Positions 8,549 through 18,153 of a DNA stretch of 64,000 nucleotides are shown here, piece after piece. The stretch is taken from the NCBI RefSeq assembly GCF_000010785.1, contig NC_013799.1, positions 186,001-250,000 on the forward strand, in the 5' to 3' direction. The notes beneath the pieces are model-generated. The model was not told the origin of the DNA. It saw only the letters and a list, made by a program, of their open reading frames with translations, and searched no databases. Numbering within the stretch: position 1 is the stretch's first letter; every line of letters starts with the position of its first letter. Made by a program: the position numbers and the translations under genes. The DNA comes from Hydrogenobacter thermophilus TK-6. Its GTDB lineage: Bacteria > Aquificota > Aquificia > Aquificales > Aquificaceae.

Positions 8549-9143
8549 CAGCCCTCACAAAAGCTTCCATCTTTTGGTGGTCCTTTGTGCCCGGCTGCAC
8601 TTCTATACCTGATGAGACATCAACTCCATAGGGATTTACCTTTCTTACTGCCATTTGCACATTCTCAGGAGTTAAGCCACCAGATAGAATTATGCGAAAC
8701 CCATTTTTGACAAGCTCCTCTGCTATGCTCCAGTTGAAAGTCTTGCCAGTCCCACCGTAAAGGTATTGTGAGTAAGTGTCCAAAAGCACTGCATGAACTT
8801 GTCTCCACTCTTGAGATATATAAATCTTCTCCTTGACTCTGAAAGCTTTTATAACCCTTTCAAATCCCACCTTCTTTGCAAAGTCAAAGCTTTCCTCACC
8901 GTGAAGTTGGATGAGATCAACACCTATATCAAGAACTTTTTTTACATCTTGATAGTCAGGATTGACCATGACCGCCACCTTTTTAACAGAGTTTGAAAGG
9001 CTTACCAGAGCTTTTAGCTCTTCAGAGCTTACATATCTGGGGCTTTTGGGATAAAGCACGAAACCCACATAATCAATTTTTAGAGATATAGCCTTTTCCA
9101 AGTCTTGAATTCTTTTGAGCCCGCAAAACTTTATCTTAACCAT
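8529..9143 (-). CDS. trpF: TrpF, phosphoribosylanthranilate isomerase
   Basis: The enzyme converts N-(5-phosphoribosyl)anthranilate to the carboxyphenylamino-ribulose phosphate in tryptophan synthesis. The 204-residue TIM barrel shows the catalytic cysteine in KIKFCGLKR at the N-terminus, the motif IDYVGFVLYPKSPRYV, LIQLHGEE, LLDTYS with the catalytic Asp, and the phosphate-binding ILSGGLTPENV and GVDVSSGIE segments. Length and motif order are normal. It overlaps aroD by 8 bases, giving an aromatic amino-acid pair (aroD-trpF), with argG immediately upstream. Confidence 0.96.
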   Translation of the reverse strand: MVKIKFCGLKRIQDLEKAISLKIDYVGFVLYPKSPRYVSSEELKALVSLSNSVKKVAVMVNPDYQDVKKVLDIGVDLIQLHGEESFDFAKKVGFERVIKAFRVKEKIYISQEWRQVHAVLLDTYSQYLYGGTGKTFNWSIAEELVKNGFRIILSGGLTPENVQMAVRKVNPYGVDVSSGIEVQPGTKDHQKMEAFVRAVRSSLS

Positions 9144-9795
9144 AGAAGAGACTTCTGAGCCTTACCATCTCCCTTAGATGTATCTGGCCTTCAGCCACCG
9201 CCTCATCCACAAAAGCGTAAGATATCACTGAACCAAAAGCAAAGCCTGCAAGTCTTGATACGCTACCCATCTTACCCATACATATGAGTATCTTCTCTCC
9301 TTCTTCTTGATGACCTACACATAAAAGCCTTGCCACATCTTGGTAGGAGTTTGCTTTGGTAGCCACCTTGACTATGTCCGCACCCCATCGTCTTGCTTCT
9401 CTAAAGATTTCTCTGAGGATCCAATCGGATGGAGTCATCTCAAAGTTGTGATAAGAGATGATGAGCTTTTTGCCTGAGGATTTTACTGCTTGCCTTACAA
9501 CAGGTATTATATCCTGCGAGGAAAGCTCTATGTCTGTGTAATCACTGATAGGTGATAGCTCTCTAAAGAGCTCCTCGCGATTTTCTATGTGCGTGCCACC
9601 TTCTTTTTCGCTCCTTATGGTGAGGATGGTTTTCAGTCCTACTTTATGCACCTCTTCTATGAGATTTTTTATGCGCTTTACATCAAGCTTTTCAAACATA
9701 TCAACTCTGAGCTCTACCATGTCAGCTCCAGCCTCTTGACAAGCTTTCAAACCTTCCTGAAAGTTTCTGTCGTTTAGAGGTACGGCTATGAGCAT
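9136..9795 (-). CDS. aroD: AroD, type I 3-dehydroquinate dehydratase
   Basis: A 219-residue class I (Schiff-base) dehydroquinase that makes 3-dehydroshikimate in the shikimate pathway. Visible are GADMVELRVDMFE near the N-terminus, ILTIRSEKEGG with the substrate-binding arginine, IISYHNFEMTP, and the Schiff-base lysine in ADIVKVATKA. Near the C-terminus are the MGKMGSVSRL and FVDEAVAEGQI segments. It lies between argG (2-base gap) and trpF (8-base overlap) and is probably transcribed with both. aroC is elsewhere in the window at 31711. Confidence 0.95.
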   Translation of the reverse strand: MLIAVPLNDRNFQEGLKACQEAGADMVELRVDMFEKLDVKRIKNLIEEVHKVGLKTILTIRSEKEGGTHIENREELFRELSPISDYTDIELSSQDIIPVVRQAVKSSGKKLIISYHNFEMTPSDWILREIFREARRWGADIVKVATKANSYQDVARLLCVGHQEEGEKILICMGKMGSVSRLAGFAFGSVISYAFVDEAVAEGQIHLREMVRLRSLFYG

Positions 9796-9797
9796 GA

Positions 9798-10994
9798 TTA
9801 TCTTCTTACTCTTCCCAATACTTTAAGCGGTAATCCAAACACTTTGGTGAAAGCAGCACCAGCTTTGTGGTCAAAAGCATCTTTCTCCGAGTAAGTGGCA
9901 AGCTCCTCCACATAAAGGGAGTTGGGTGAGCTTCTTCCTACCACCACTGCAGAGCCTTTGTAAAGCTTTATTCTTACACTCCCACTTACCAGCTTTGATA
10001 AGGTTGATGTAAAGGCGTCCAAGGCTTCCCTGAGAGGGGAGAACCAAAGCCCTTCGTAAACTATCTTTGCATACTCGTGGGGCACATGGCTCAAAAAGTA
10101 GTGGTAGGTAAATCTGTCGGTGGTCAAAGAGAGAAGCTCTCTGTATGCCAGATAGAGCAGCGTAGCACCCGGAGCTTCGTAAACTTCTCTGCTTTTTATA
10201 CCTACCAATCTGTTCTCCACCATATCTATCCTTCCAACACCGTGCCTACCTGCCAATGTGTTAAGCTCAGAGATAAGCTGGCTTAGAAATTCGTATCTCT
10301 TTCCATTTATGGATGTAGGCAGTCCTTCCTCAAAGCCTATCTCCACATACTCTGGTTCATCGGGTGCTTTTTCTGGAGATGTAGTCCACTCAAAGGCGTC
10401 TTCTGGGGGTTCTCTGAGGATGTCCTCTATAGGTCCGCACTCAATTGACACACCCCAAAGGTTCTTATCTATGGAATAAGGCTTTTCCTTGGTGACCTTT
10501 ACGGGGATGCTGTGCTTTAGTGCGTACTCTACCTCCTCTTCACGAGATTTAAACTCCCACTCTCTCACGGGTGCCAGCACCTGCACGTTGGGGTCGAGCG
10601 CCCAAACAGAAAGCTCAAACCTCACCTGATCGTTGCCCTTCCCGGTTGAGCCATGAGCTACAAAGTCCGCTTTGAACTTCTGCGCATAATACACCAGCTT
10701 TTTGGATATTAGAGGTCTTGAAAGAGACGCGCTGAGAGGATACCTACCTTCATAAAGCGCCAGAGCTCTCAAGGTGGGTAAGCAGTACTCCCTGGCAAAC
10801 TCCTCCTTGAGGTCCTCCACTATTGCCTCAACGGCACCAGCCTGCCTTGCTTTCTCAGGTATATGGCTTAGTTCCTCTCCCTGCCCCACATCCGCCGTAT
10901 AAGTTATGACTTCATAACCTTTTTCTGTGAGCCATCTTACCATCACAGAAGTGTCCAGTCCGCCCGAATAAGCTAAAATAACCCTCTTTGACAT
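9798..10994 (-). CDS. argG: ArgG, argininosuccinate synthase
   Basis: The enzyme joins citrulline and aspartate using ATP in arginine synthesis. The 398-residue protein begins MSKRVILAYSGGLDTSV, the N-type ATP pyrophosphatase PP-loop. It continues with HGSTGKGNDQVRFE, the segment SIDKNLWGVSIECG, and RHGVGRIDMVENRLVGIKSR read in pieces. The tail EKDAFDHKAGAAFTKVFGLP is also family-typical. The ATG at 10994 gives the standard N-terminus; a second ATG three codons upstream is possible. It is divergent from the PhoX gene with a 119-base gap that carries the PHO box. Confidence 0.97.
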   Translation of the reverse strand: MSKRVILAYSGGLDTSVMVRWLTEKGYEVITYTADVGQGEELSHIPEKARQAGAVEAIVEDLKEEFAREYCLPTLRALALYEGRYPLSASLSRPLISKKLVYYAQKFKADFVAHGSTGKGNDQVRFELSVWALDPNVQVLAPVREWEFKSREEEVEYALKHSIPVKVTKEKPYSIDKNLWGVSIECGPIEDILREPPEDAFEWTTSPEKAPDEPEYVEIGFEEGLPTSINGKRYEFLSQLISELNTLAGRHGVGRIDMVENRLVGIKSREVYEAPGATLLYLAYRELLSLTTDRFTYHYFLSHVPHEYAKIVYEGLWFSPLREALDAFTSTLSKLVSGSVRIKLYKGSAVVVGRSSPNSLYVEELATYSEKDAFDHKAGAAFTKVFGLPLKVLGRVRR

Positions 10995-11032
10995 AATCAA
11001 CATTATAGCAGTAAACACACTGGTGTGAGTTT

Positions 11033-11070
11033 TTAACCATTTCTTAACCGTTCCTTAACCTGTTTTTAAC
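11033..11070 (+). promoter_or_regulatory. PHO box: four TTAAC repeats at exact 11-base steps
   Basis: TTAAC occurs at 11033, 11044, 11055 and 11066, each 11 bases from the next, with the first three extended to TTAACC. Direct repeats of about one helical turn with this core are the known binding pattern of PhoB/PhoP-type regulators. A weak -10 candidate (TAAACT, 11081-11086) follows at the distance expected for a PhoB-activated promoter that lacks its own -35. The gene downstream is a phosphatase, which fits phosphate-starvation control. Confidence 0.82.
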
Positions 11071-11113
11071 GCTCTATCCGTAAACTAACGCCAAGATCAA
11101 AGGAGGTAAAAAA

Positions 11114-13039
11114 ATGAAGAGAATGATATTTTTCAGCGCAGTGTTGGGAATTGGTGCCGTCTCCGCCTGCGGTGGCGGTGGAGGTAGTTCTGCACAGCCC
11201 ATTGCCATAGATTTTGCACCCCTTGGCATACCAAACACAGACCAGGAGCATGTAAGCTACAAGGTGACGGACAAGCTTATAGTCACTTACAGCGACGGAA
11301 GCAAGAAGGAGTTTCCTCTTAGCTACGAGGTGCTTCTCCAGTCTGGGGACCAGATGGGAAGCTATAAGTGGGGACAGCTGCTGGATGTAAACGCGCAACC
11401 CATGTCTAACATAGCTTACACAAAGGGTGAAATATCTTGGAACCCTGATGCCAACAGCCTAATAAAGACCTCTGATGGTAAATACTTCATAATTACCCAC
11501 TTTGAAGAGCCTCCCGGCATGCTATACGCCTCAGAATTAGACCCTAACACTCTCAAGGTAAAAAGCATCACTCCCATAGACTTTAGCTCAGTAGGTGGTA
11601 CTATCATCAACTGTGCAGGTTCACAAACTCCTTGGAACACTCACTTAGGAGGTGAAGAAGACTACGACTTAAACAGCATATACTCAGTCAGCGCAGGGGG
11701 TAAAAACCCAGCCTATGTTCAGTGTACAAAAGATAGCAACGGCTACTTTACAGGAAACGATGTAAATGGTAAGTCTAATTACTTCTGTGGTTATGTAGGT
11801 GGGGTACAAAGATATCTTAAAGACCTTAACATAGATCCAAGCAATGGCTACTTGGGAGATAAGTTTAACCTCTACAACTACGGTTATATAGTGGAAGTGG
11901 CTTACACAAACGGAAAATGGGATGTGGCAAAACACTACATTACTGGCAAATACACACCAGAGATGGCAGTAGTGATGCCAGACAGGAAAACACTTTATAT
12001 GAGTGACGACGGGGACTACAAGGGACTCTACAAGCTGGTCTTAAACCAACCGCAAAACGGTTTTAACAAAAACTGGTGCGGAACACTTTATGCAGCAAAA
12101 GTAAAACAACTATCAGACCAAAACGGTGGTACCTTTGATGTAAGCTGGATAGAGCTGGGTAAAGCCTGCGACAGTGAAGTAAAAGCCATTATAGACAAAA
12201 AGCCCCTTCTTACTGACATATTTGACGTAGAAGACCCCAGCGCATGCCCTACCGACCAAGGCTTTAAACTTATAACAGAAGATAGAATAAATGAATGCTT
12301 AAGGCTAAAGGTAGGTCAGTACAGGTCTTCTAAATTTGCTTCCGATGATGAGGTGAAAAAGGCTGCCGCGTTCCTAGAGACCAGAAAGTATGCAGCTTAC
12401 CTTGGTGCCAGCATAGAGTTTAGAAAGGGTGAGGGGCTTGCCTACGACCCAGATAACAACGTACTCTACTATGCCATCACCGAGATAGGCGGTTCTATGG
12501 CCGATGGTAAAGGAGATATAAATCTACCTAATAACATGTGCGGTGCTGTTTACAGACTGGTGTTAGACCAAAACTACAACGCCTACAAAATGGAAGGTAT
12601 TGTAATAGGTAAACCAATAAATAGAGATCCAAACGACCCTGATTACCAAAAGTACGGACAAAAATGGGCATGCCACCCTGACTACGTAGCCAACCCAGAC
12701 AACCTCAAATACATAGGCTACAACACCCTCCTAATAGGTGAGGACACATCTTATCACATAAACAACATGGTGTGGGCTTACAACGTAAAAACTGGCAAGC
12801 TTACCAGAATAGCTTGGGTGCCTACAGGAGCTGAAGTTACTGGTGTATTTGCCCACGGACTGGTAGGAAACAACTACACCATGACTCTAAACATCCAACA
12901 TCCATTTGTAGACACTTTCAGAAATGCAGATGGTAATCCAGTAAACTCAACCTACAACGACCAGAACAAGGACAAAAGAAAAGGTATACTTGGCATCATC
13001 AAAGGTATACCAGCAGGGCTTTTAAAACTAACTCACTAA
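11114..13039 (+). CDS. phoX: PhoX-family (DUF839) alkaline phosphatase lipoprotein
   Basis: A 641-residue exported protein. The N-terminus MKRMIFFSAVLGIGAVSAC is a lipoprotein signal with the lipobox cysteine at residue 19 followed by a poly-Gly linker, so it should be membrane-anchored outside the cytoplasm. The body has the repeated beta-propeller-like pieces of the PhoX/DUF839 family, such as PEMAVVMPDRKTLYMSDDGD, IEFRKGEGLAYDPDNNVLYY and NTLLIGEDTSYHINNMVWAY, which supply the acidic and Glu metal ligands known for calcium/iron PhoX enzymes. The start has a strong AAAGGAGGT site. The PHO box upstream supports a role in releasing phosphate from organic esters. Family assignment is by pattern; substrate is inferred. 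Confidence 0.85.
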   Translation: MKRMIFFSAVLGIGAVSACGGGGGSSAQPIAIDFAPLGIPNTDQEHVSYKVTDKLIVTYSDGSKKEFPLSYEVLLQSGDQMGSYKWGQLLDVNAQPMSNIAYTKGEISWNPDANSLIKTSDGKYFIITHFEEPPGMLYASELDPNTLKVKSITPIDFSSVGGTIINCAGSQTPWNTHLGGEEDYDLNSIYSVSAGGKNPAYVQCTKDSNGYFTGNDVNGKSNYFCGYVGGVQRYLKDLNIDPSNGYLGDKFNLYNYGYIVEVAYTNGKWDVAKHYITGKYTPEMAVVMPDRKTLYMSDDGDYKGLYKLVLNQPQNGFNKNWCGTLYAAKVKQLSDQNGGTFDVSWIELGKACDSEVKAIIDKKPLLTDIFDVEDPSACPTDQGFKLITEDRINECLRLKVGQYRSSKFASDDEVKKAAAFLETRKYAAYLGASIEFRKGEGLAYDPDNNVLYYAITEIGGSMADGKGDINLPNNMCGAVYRLVLDQNYNAYKMEGIVIGKPINRDPNDPDYQKYGQKWACHPDYVANPDNLKYIGYNTLLIGEDTSYHINNMVWAYNVKTGKLTRIAWVPTGAEVTGVFAHGLVGNNYTMTLNIQHPFVDTFRNADGNPVNSTYNDQNKDKRKGILGIIKGIPAGLLKLTH

Positions 13040-13040
13040 A

Positions 13041-13476
13041 ATGAAAAAGTACCTTCTTCTTTCTCTAGCTTTTATAACTTCATGTGGTGGGGGAGACAAG
13101 GAGAGCTTCATAAAAGAGTTAGAGCAAAAAAATAACATCAGCTATACAAAAGTGGAGAACTTCGGTGCTTACATACCACCACAGTGCTACACTAAAACCC
13201 TTGATTCTGATGGAACGGTTCACAATCCCTGCTACACCTGCCACACACAGGGAACTCCTCCTAACTTCTGGAACGATACAGATCTTCAAGAATCTTATAA
13301 TTTTTAATTTTCCAGAAAAGATGCTAAAGAATCCATACATTAATCTCTTCATAGACAAAACAGCATTTGTAAATTCTATCTCCGACCAGGAGATAATAAA
13401 CTACGTAAGAAACTCTAACTATCTGGACAAGGTAAACCCCGGTCAGGAGACGGGAATAAAAGAGCTCATATATTGA
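13041..13476 (+). pseudogene. Cytochrome-like lipoprotein fragment with one CxxCH haem site, frameshifted
   Basis: The reading frame begins MKKYLLLSLAFITSC, a lipoprotein signal, and contains NPCYTCHTQG, a c-type haem attachment site. It stops at 13307. The protein continues in another frame as PEKMLKNPYINLFIDKTAFVNSISD... to 13476. At the join the sequence AATTTTT is followed by AATTTT, so a 7-base tandem duplication would explain the frameshift. Even the joined product (about 140 residues with one haem site) looks like the start of a larger multihaem protein, so this is probably a decayed remnant. It lies one base after phoX and may once have worked with it. Confidence 0.7.
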
Positions 13477-13522
13477 GTCTGCTTTGGCTTTCTATGAAAG
13501 ACTATATTATCTTATTTAACTG

Positions 13523-15367
13523 ATGCTGGTGGATGAGTTTGATGTAGTGGTAATAGGTGGGGGTCATGCTGGCATAGAGGCAGCTCTTGCATCTGCCAGA
13601 ATGGGTGCAAAGACGGTTATGTTTGTCCTTAACGCAGACACAATAGGGCAGATGTCTTGCAATCCTGCCATAGGTGGTATAGCCAAGGGGATAGTAGTCA
13701 GGGAGATAGATGCTCTTGGTGGTGAGATGGGTAAAGCCATAGACAGCACGGGCATACAGTTTAAGATGCTAAACACTCGCAAAGGCAAGGCGGTATGGTC
13801 TCCAAGAGCTCAGGCGGATAAGAAACTTTATAGGGAGTATATGAAGAAAGTCTGTGAGAGACAGGAAAATCTATACATAAAGCAGGATGAGGTGGTAGAT
13901 ATCATAGTAAAGGACAACAGGGTGGTAGCCGTAAAAACCAAGCTTGGTCTGGAATACAAAACTAAGACGGTGGTGGTCACAACTGGCACTTTTTTAAACG
14001 GCACCATATACATAGGAGACAAGACTTTTCCCGCAGGTAGAGCTTGGGAACCAAGGTCAGAGGGACTTGCGGAGTTCTACAAAAGGCACGGCTTCCCACT
14101 CATGAGGTTCAAAACTGGTACTCCTGCAAGGCTTGATGGAAGAACCATAGATTACTCAGGACTTGAGATAGCACCTGGTGATGATCCTCCACCCAAGTTT
14201 TCTTTTTGGACGGAGCCTGTTGGCACTTACTGGTTTCCCAAAGGTAAAGAGCAGATAAACTGCTATATTACATACACAACACCAAAAACTCACGAGATAA
14301 TACGCAAAAACCTTCACAGAACAGCACTTTACGGTGGACTCATAAAAGGCATAGGTCCAAGGTACTGCCCATCCATAGAGGATAAAGTGGTAAAGTTTCC
14401 TGACAAAGACAGACATCAGGTCTTTTTAGAACCTGAAGGCTTAGATACGATAGAAGTTTACCCCAACGGTCTTTCCACATCACTGCCGGAGGAGATTCAG
14501 TGGGAGCTATACAGAAGCATACCCGGGCTTGAAAATGTAGAGCTGATAAGACCAGCTTATGCCATAGAGTACGATGTAGTGCCACCTACAGAGCTTTATC
14601 CTACTCTGGAGACAAAGAAAATAAGAGGACTCTTTCATGCGGGGAACTTTAACGGCACCACAGGTTATGAAGAGGCGGCGGGTCAGGGCATTGTTGCAGG
14701 TATAAACGCAGCTCTCAGAGCCTTTGGAAAAGAACCTATATATCTGCGAAGGGACGAAAGTTACATAGGCATAATGATAGACGACCTTACCACTAAGGGG
14801 GTTTTAGAACCATACAGACTCTTCACCTCAAGGTCTGAATACAGACTACACCTGAGACAGGATAATGCCATCCTGAGGCTCTCTAAGCTGGGCTATGAGC
14901 TGGGCCTCTTAACACAGGATCAATACAAAATCATAAAAGAGCTTCAAAGACAGATAGAAGAATGGATGAGCTTTTACAAGTCCCAAAGAACAGCTTTGGC
15001 TATAGGTTCTGAAGTAAAGAGCTATACACCTTCACAGCTACTCACATCTGACTTTACATTGGATGACCTTAAAACTTTTGGCTTTGATGTACCCACGCAT
15101 CCTTTCGTCAAGGAGGTGGTAGAGATAGAGCTAAAGTATGAGCCTTACATGGAAAGGGAGCTAAAAATTAACGAAAGGCTAAAGAAACTGGAGGATGTCA
15201 AAATTCCAGAAGACTTAGATTACGATAAAATACAAGGTATAAGCAAAGAGGCAAAGGAGAAACTAAAGCGCTTTAGACCCATCACAGTGGGACAGGCATC
15301 ACGCATAGACGGTATAACACCTGCCACCATAACCTCTTTATTGGCTTATCTGGGAAAGCTGGACTAA
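13523..15367 (+). CDS. mnmG: MnmG (GidA), tRNA uridine-5-carboxymethylaminomethyl modification FAD enzyme
   Basis: A 614-residue flavoprotein that, with MnmE, modifies U34 in the wobble position of several tRNAs. The N-terminal dinucleotide-binding motif is VVVIGGGHAGIEAA (GGGHAG at residues 12-17), followed by the family signatures SCNPAIGGIAKG, MLNTRKGKAVWSPRAQAD, VVTTGTFLNG and GTPARLDGRT. Near residue 370 are LFHAGNFNGTTGYEEAAGQG and the RSEYRLHLRQDNA stretch. The C-terminal helical domain ends EDLDYDKIQGISKEAKEKL. Length is normal. A -10/-35-like stretch lies in the short gap after the cytochrome remnant. Confidence 0.97.
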   Translation: MLVDEFDVVVIGGGHAGIEAALASARMGAKTVMFVLNADTIGQMSCNPAIGGIAKGIVVREIDALGGEMGKAIDSTGIQFKMLNTRKGKAVWSPRAQADKKLYREYMKKVCERQENLYIKQDEVVDIIVKDNRVVAVKTKLGLEYKTKTVVVTTGTFLNGTIYIGDKTFPAGRAWEPRSEGLAEFYKRHGFPLMRFKTGTPARLDGRTIDYSGLEIAPGDDPPPKFSFWTEPVGTYWFPKGKEQINCYITYTTPKTHEIIRKNLHRTALYGGLIKGIGPRYCPSIEDKVVKFPDKDRHQVFLEPEGLDTIEVYPNGLSTSLPEEIQWELYRSIPGLENVELIRPAYAIEYDVVPPTELYPTLETKKIRGLFHAGNFNGTTGYEEAAGQGIVAGINAALRAFGKEPIYLRRDESYIGIMIDDLTTKGVLEPYRLFTSRSEYRLHLRQDNAILRLSKLGYELGLLTQDQYKIIKELQRQIEEWMSFYKSQRTALAIGSEVKSYTPSQLLTSDFTLDDLKTFGFDVPTHPFVKEVVEIELKYEPYMERELKINERLKKLEDVKIPEDLDYDKIQGISKEAKEKLKRFRPITVGQASRIDGITPATITSLLAYLGKLD

Positions 15368-15417
15368 GATGAGCCAAGTCAGTGCGATATACTTACTTTA
15401 GTGTAGAATAAAAACCT

Positions 15418-15708
15418 ATGGCAAAGGTAAAAATAAACAAGAAGATCATTGAGATCCCTGTAGGAGTTAGGTTTGGTGAGCTTCACCATGAGATAGAAAA
15501 GGCAGGTGTTGAATTTGGTTGTACAGACGGACAGTGCGGTGTATGTGTATGCACTGTAAAGAAGGGCTTGGAGTACCTTGCAGAACCTTCTGAAGCGGAA
15601 GAGGAGACCCTCTGGAGAATAGGTGAATATGATGAAAACAGAAGGCTCACCTGTCAGTTAGTTATAGAGAAGGAGCCACCAGAAATTATAGAATTAGAAA
15701 CTGATTGA
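15418..15708 (+). CDS. 2Fe-2S ferredoxin
   Basis: A 96-residue plant/mitochondrial-type [2Fe-2S] ferredoxin. The cluster ligands are in EFGCTDGQCGVCVCTV (Cys35, Cys40, Cys43; Cys45 is an extra) and the distal Cys79 in RRLTCQLVIE. The order C-x4-C-x2-C...C matches the family. It is an electron carrier in the cytoplasm, but nothing in the neighbourhood (mnmG before, tRNA-Ser after on the other strand) identifies its partner. Autotrophic Aquificales use several ferredoxins to drive reductive carboxylations, which is background rather than evidence for this one. Confidence 0.92.
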   Translation: MAKVKINKKIIEIPVGVRFGELHHEIEKAGVEFGCTDGQCGVCVCTVKKGLEYLAEPSEAEEETLWRIGEYDENRRLTCQLVIEKEPPEIIELETD

Positions 15709-15709
15709 T

Positions 15710-15800
<91 letters not shown>

Positions 15801-15818
15801 TAATAAGGATATTATATT

Positions 15819-17198
<1,380 letters not shown>

Positions 17199-17295
17199 TT
17201 AACAAATGGTTTTATAAATATCTTTCACTGCACGAAACTTGCAATATGATCCTTTTCCAGTTTACAATGTTTGAAACTCCCAAGGAGGTGAAATT

Positions 17296-18129
17296 ATGAG
17301 GGAGTACATCACCATAATAATAGCTCATCATGAAGGAAAGCCTCCCAAAACGCTGAAGATACGCAAGAGCCACCTGAAAGCCTTTGTTGCATCTGCTGTG
17401 AGCTTCTGTTTTCTGTCGCTTTTATCTTACGCCACAAGCTGGCACCTTCTTTCCGAAAGGCAAAAGCTCAAAGCAGAGGCAAAAAAGCTTTTTGAAGAAA
17501 AGAAAATGGTCCTTACCCAAAAGGAACGGCTCAATCAGGAGAAGGAAGTTATGAAAGAAAAACTGAGAGCTATTGAAACTAAAATGGCTACAGTGGAAGA
17601 ATATCTGTCCAAGAGGGGGGTGATAGGAAAGACCTTAGCGGTGGGAGGTGCAAGCTACAAAGATGTTTCTTACCGAGATGTTTCTTACCTTGAGTTTCTT
17701 GAAGATAGAGCAGAATATCTTCTTTCAAAGGTCAAAGCTACCCCTCTAGGCTATCCTATCTTTGGCAGGATCACCTCCCATATGGGCTGGAGGAAAAACC
17801 CCTTTGGAAGAGGTTATGAGTTTCACTCGGGTATTGATATAGAAGCACCTATAGGTAGCAAGGTAAAGGCAACAGCGGACGGTGTGGTGGAGTTTGCAGG
17901 CAGATACTTTGATTATGGAAAAGCCGTCATAATAAGACATCCATCGGGATACATTACTTTATACGGACACCTCTCGCAGATTGATGTAAAGGAAGGTCAG
18001 AAGATCAAAGCAGGGGACATTGTAGGAAGGGTTGGGTCTACGGGAAGAAGTACGGGACCACACCTTCATTACGAGGTGATAAAAAACAACAGGCCTATAA
18101 ATCCTCTTGATTTTATCGCATGGAGATAA
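17296..18129 (+). CDS. M23-family metallopeptidase with membrane anchor and coiled coil
   Basis: A 277-residue protein for cell-wall turnover. It has a single N-terminal membrane helix (about residues 30-50), a charged coiled coil (about 52-104), and a C-terminal LytM/M23 peptidase domain. The zinc-binding motif HSGIDIEAP carries His177 and Asp181, and PHLHYE carries His256 and His258, so both halves of the active site are intact and catalysis is expected. The start follows a near-perfect AAGGAGGTG ribosome site. The layout resembles periplasmic wall hydrolases such as MepM; the exact bond cut cannot be told. Confidence 0.9.
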   Translation: MREYITIIIAHHEGKPPKTLKIRKSHLKAFVASAVSFCFLSLLSYATSWHLLSERQKLKAEAKKLFEEKKMVLTQKERLNQEKEVMKEKLRAIETKMATVEEYLSKRGVIGKTLAVGGASYKDVSYRDVSYLEFLEDRAEYLLSKVKATPLGYPIFGRITSHMGWRKNPFGRGYEFHSGIDIEAPIGSKVKATADGVVEFAGRYFDYGKAVIIRHPSGYITLYGHLSQIDVKEGQKIKAGDIVGRVGSTGRSTGPHLHYEVIKNNRPINPLDFIAWR

Positions 18130-18153
18130 GGTATAATATCTACGGAGGTAAGC

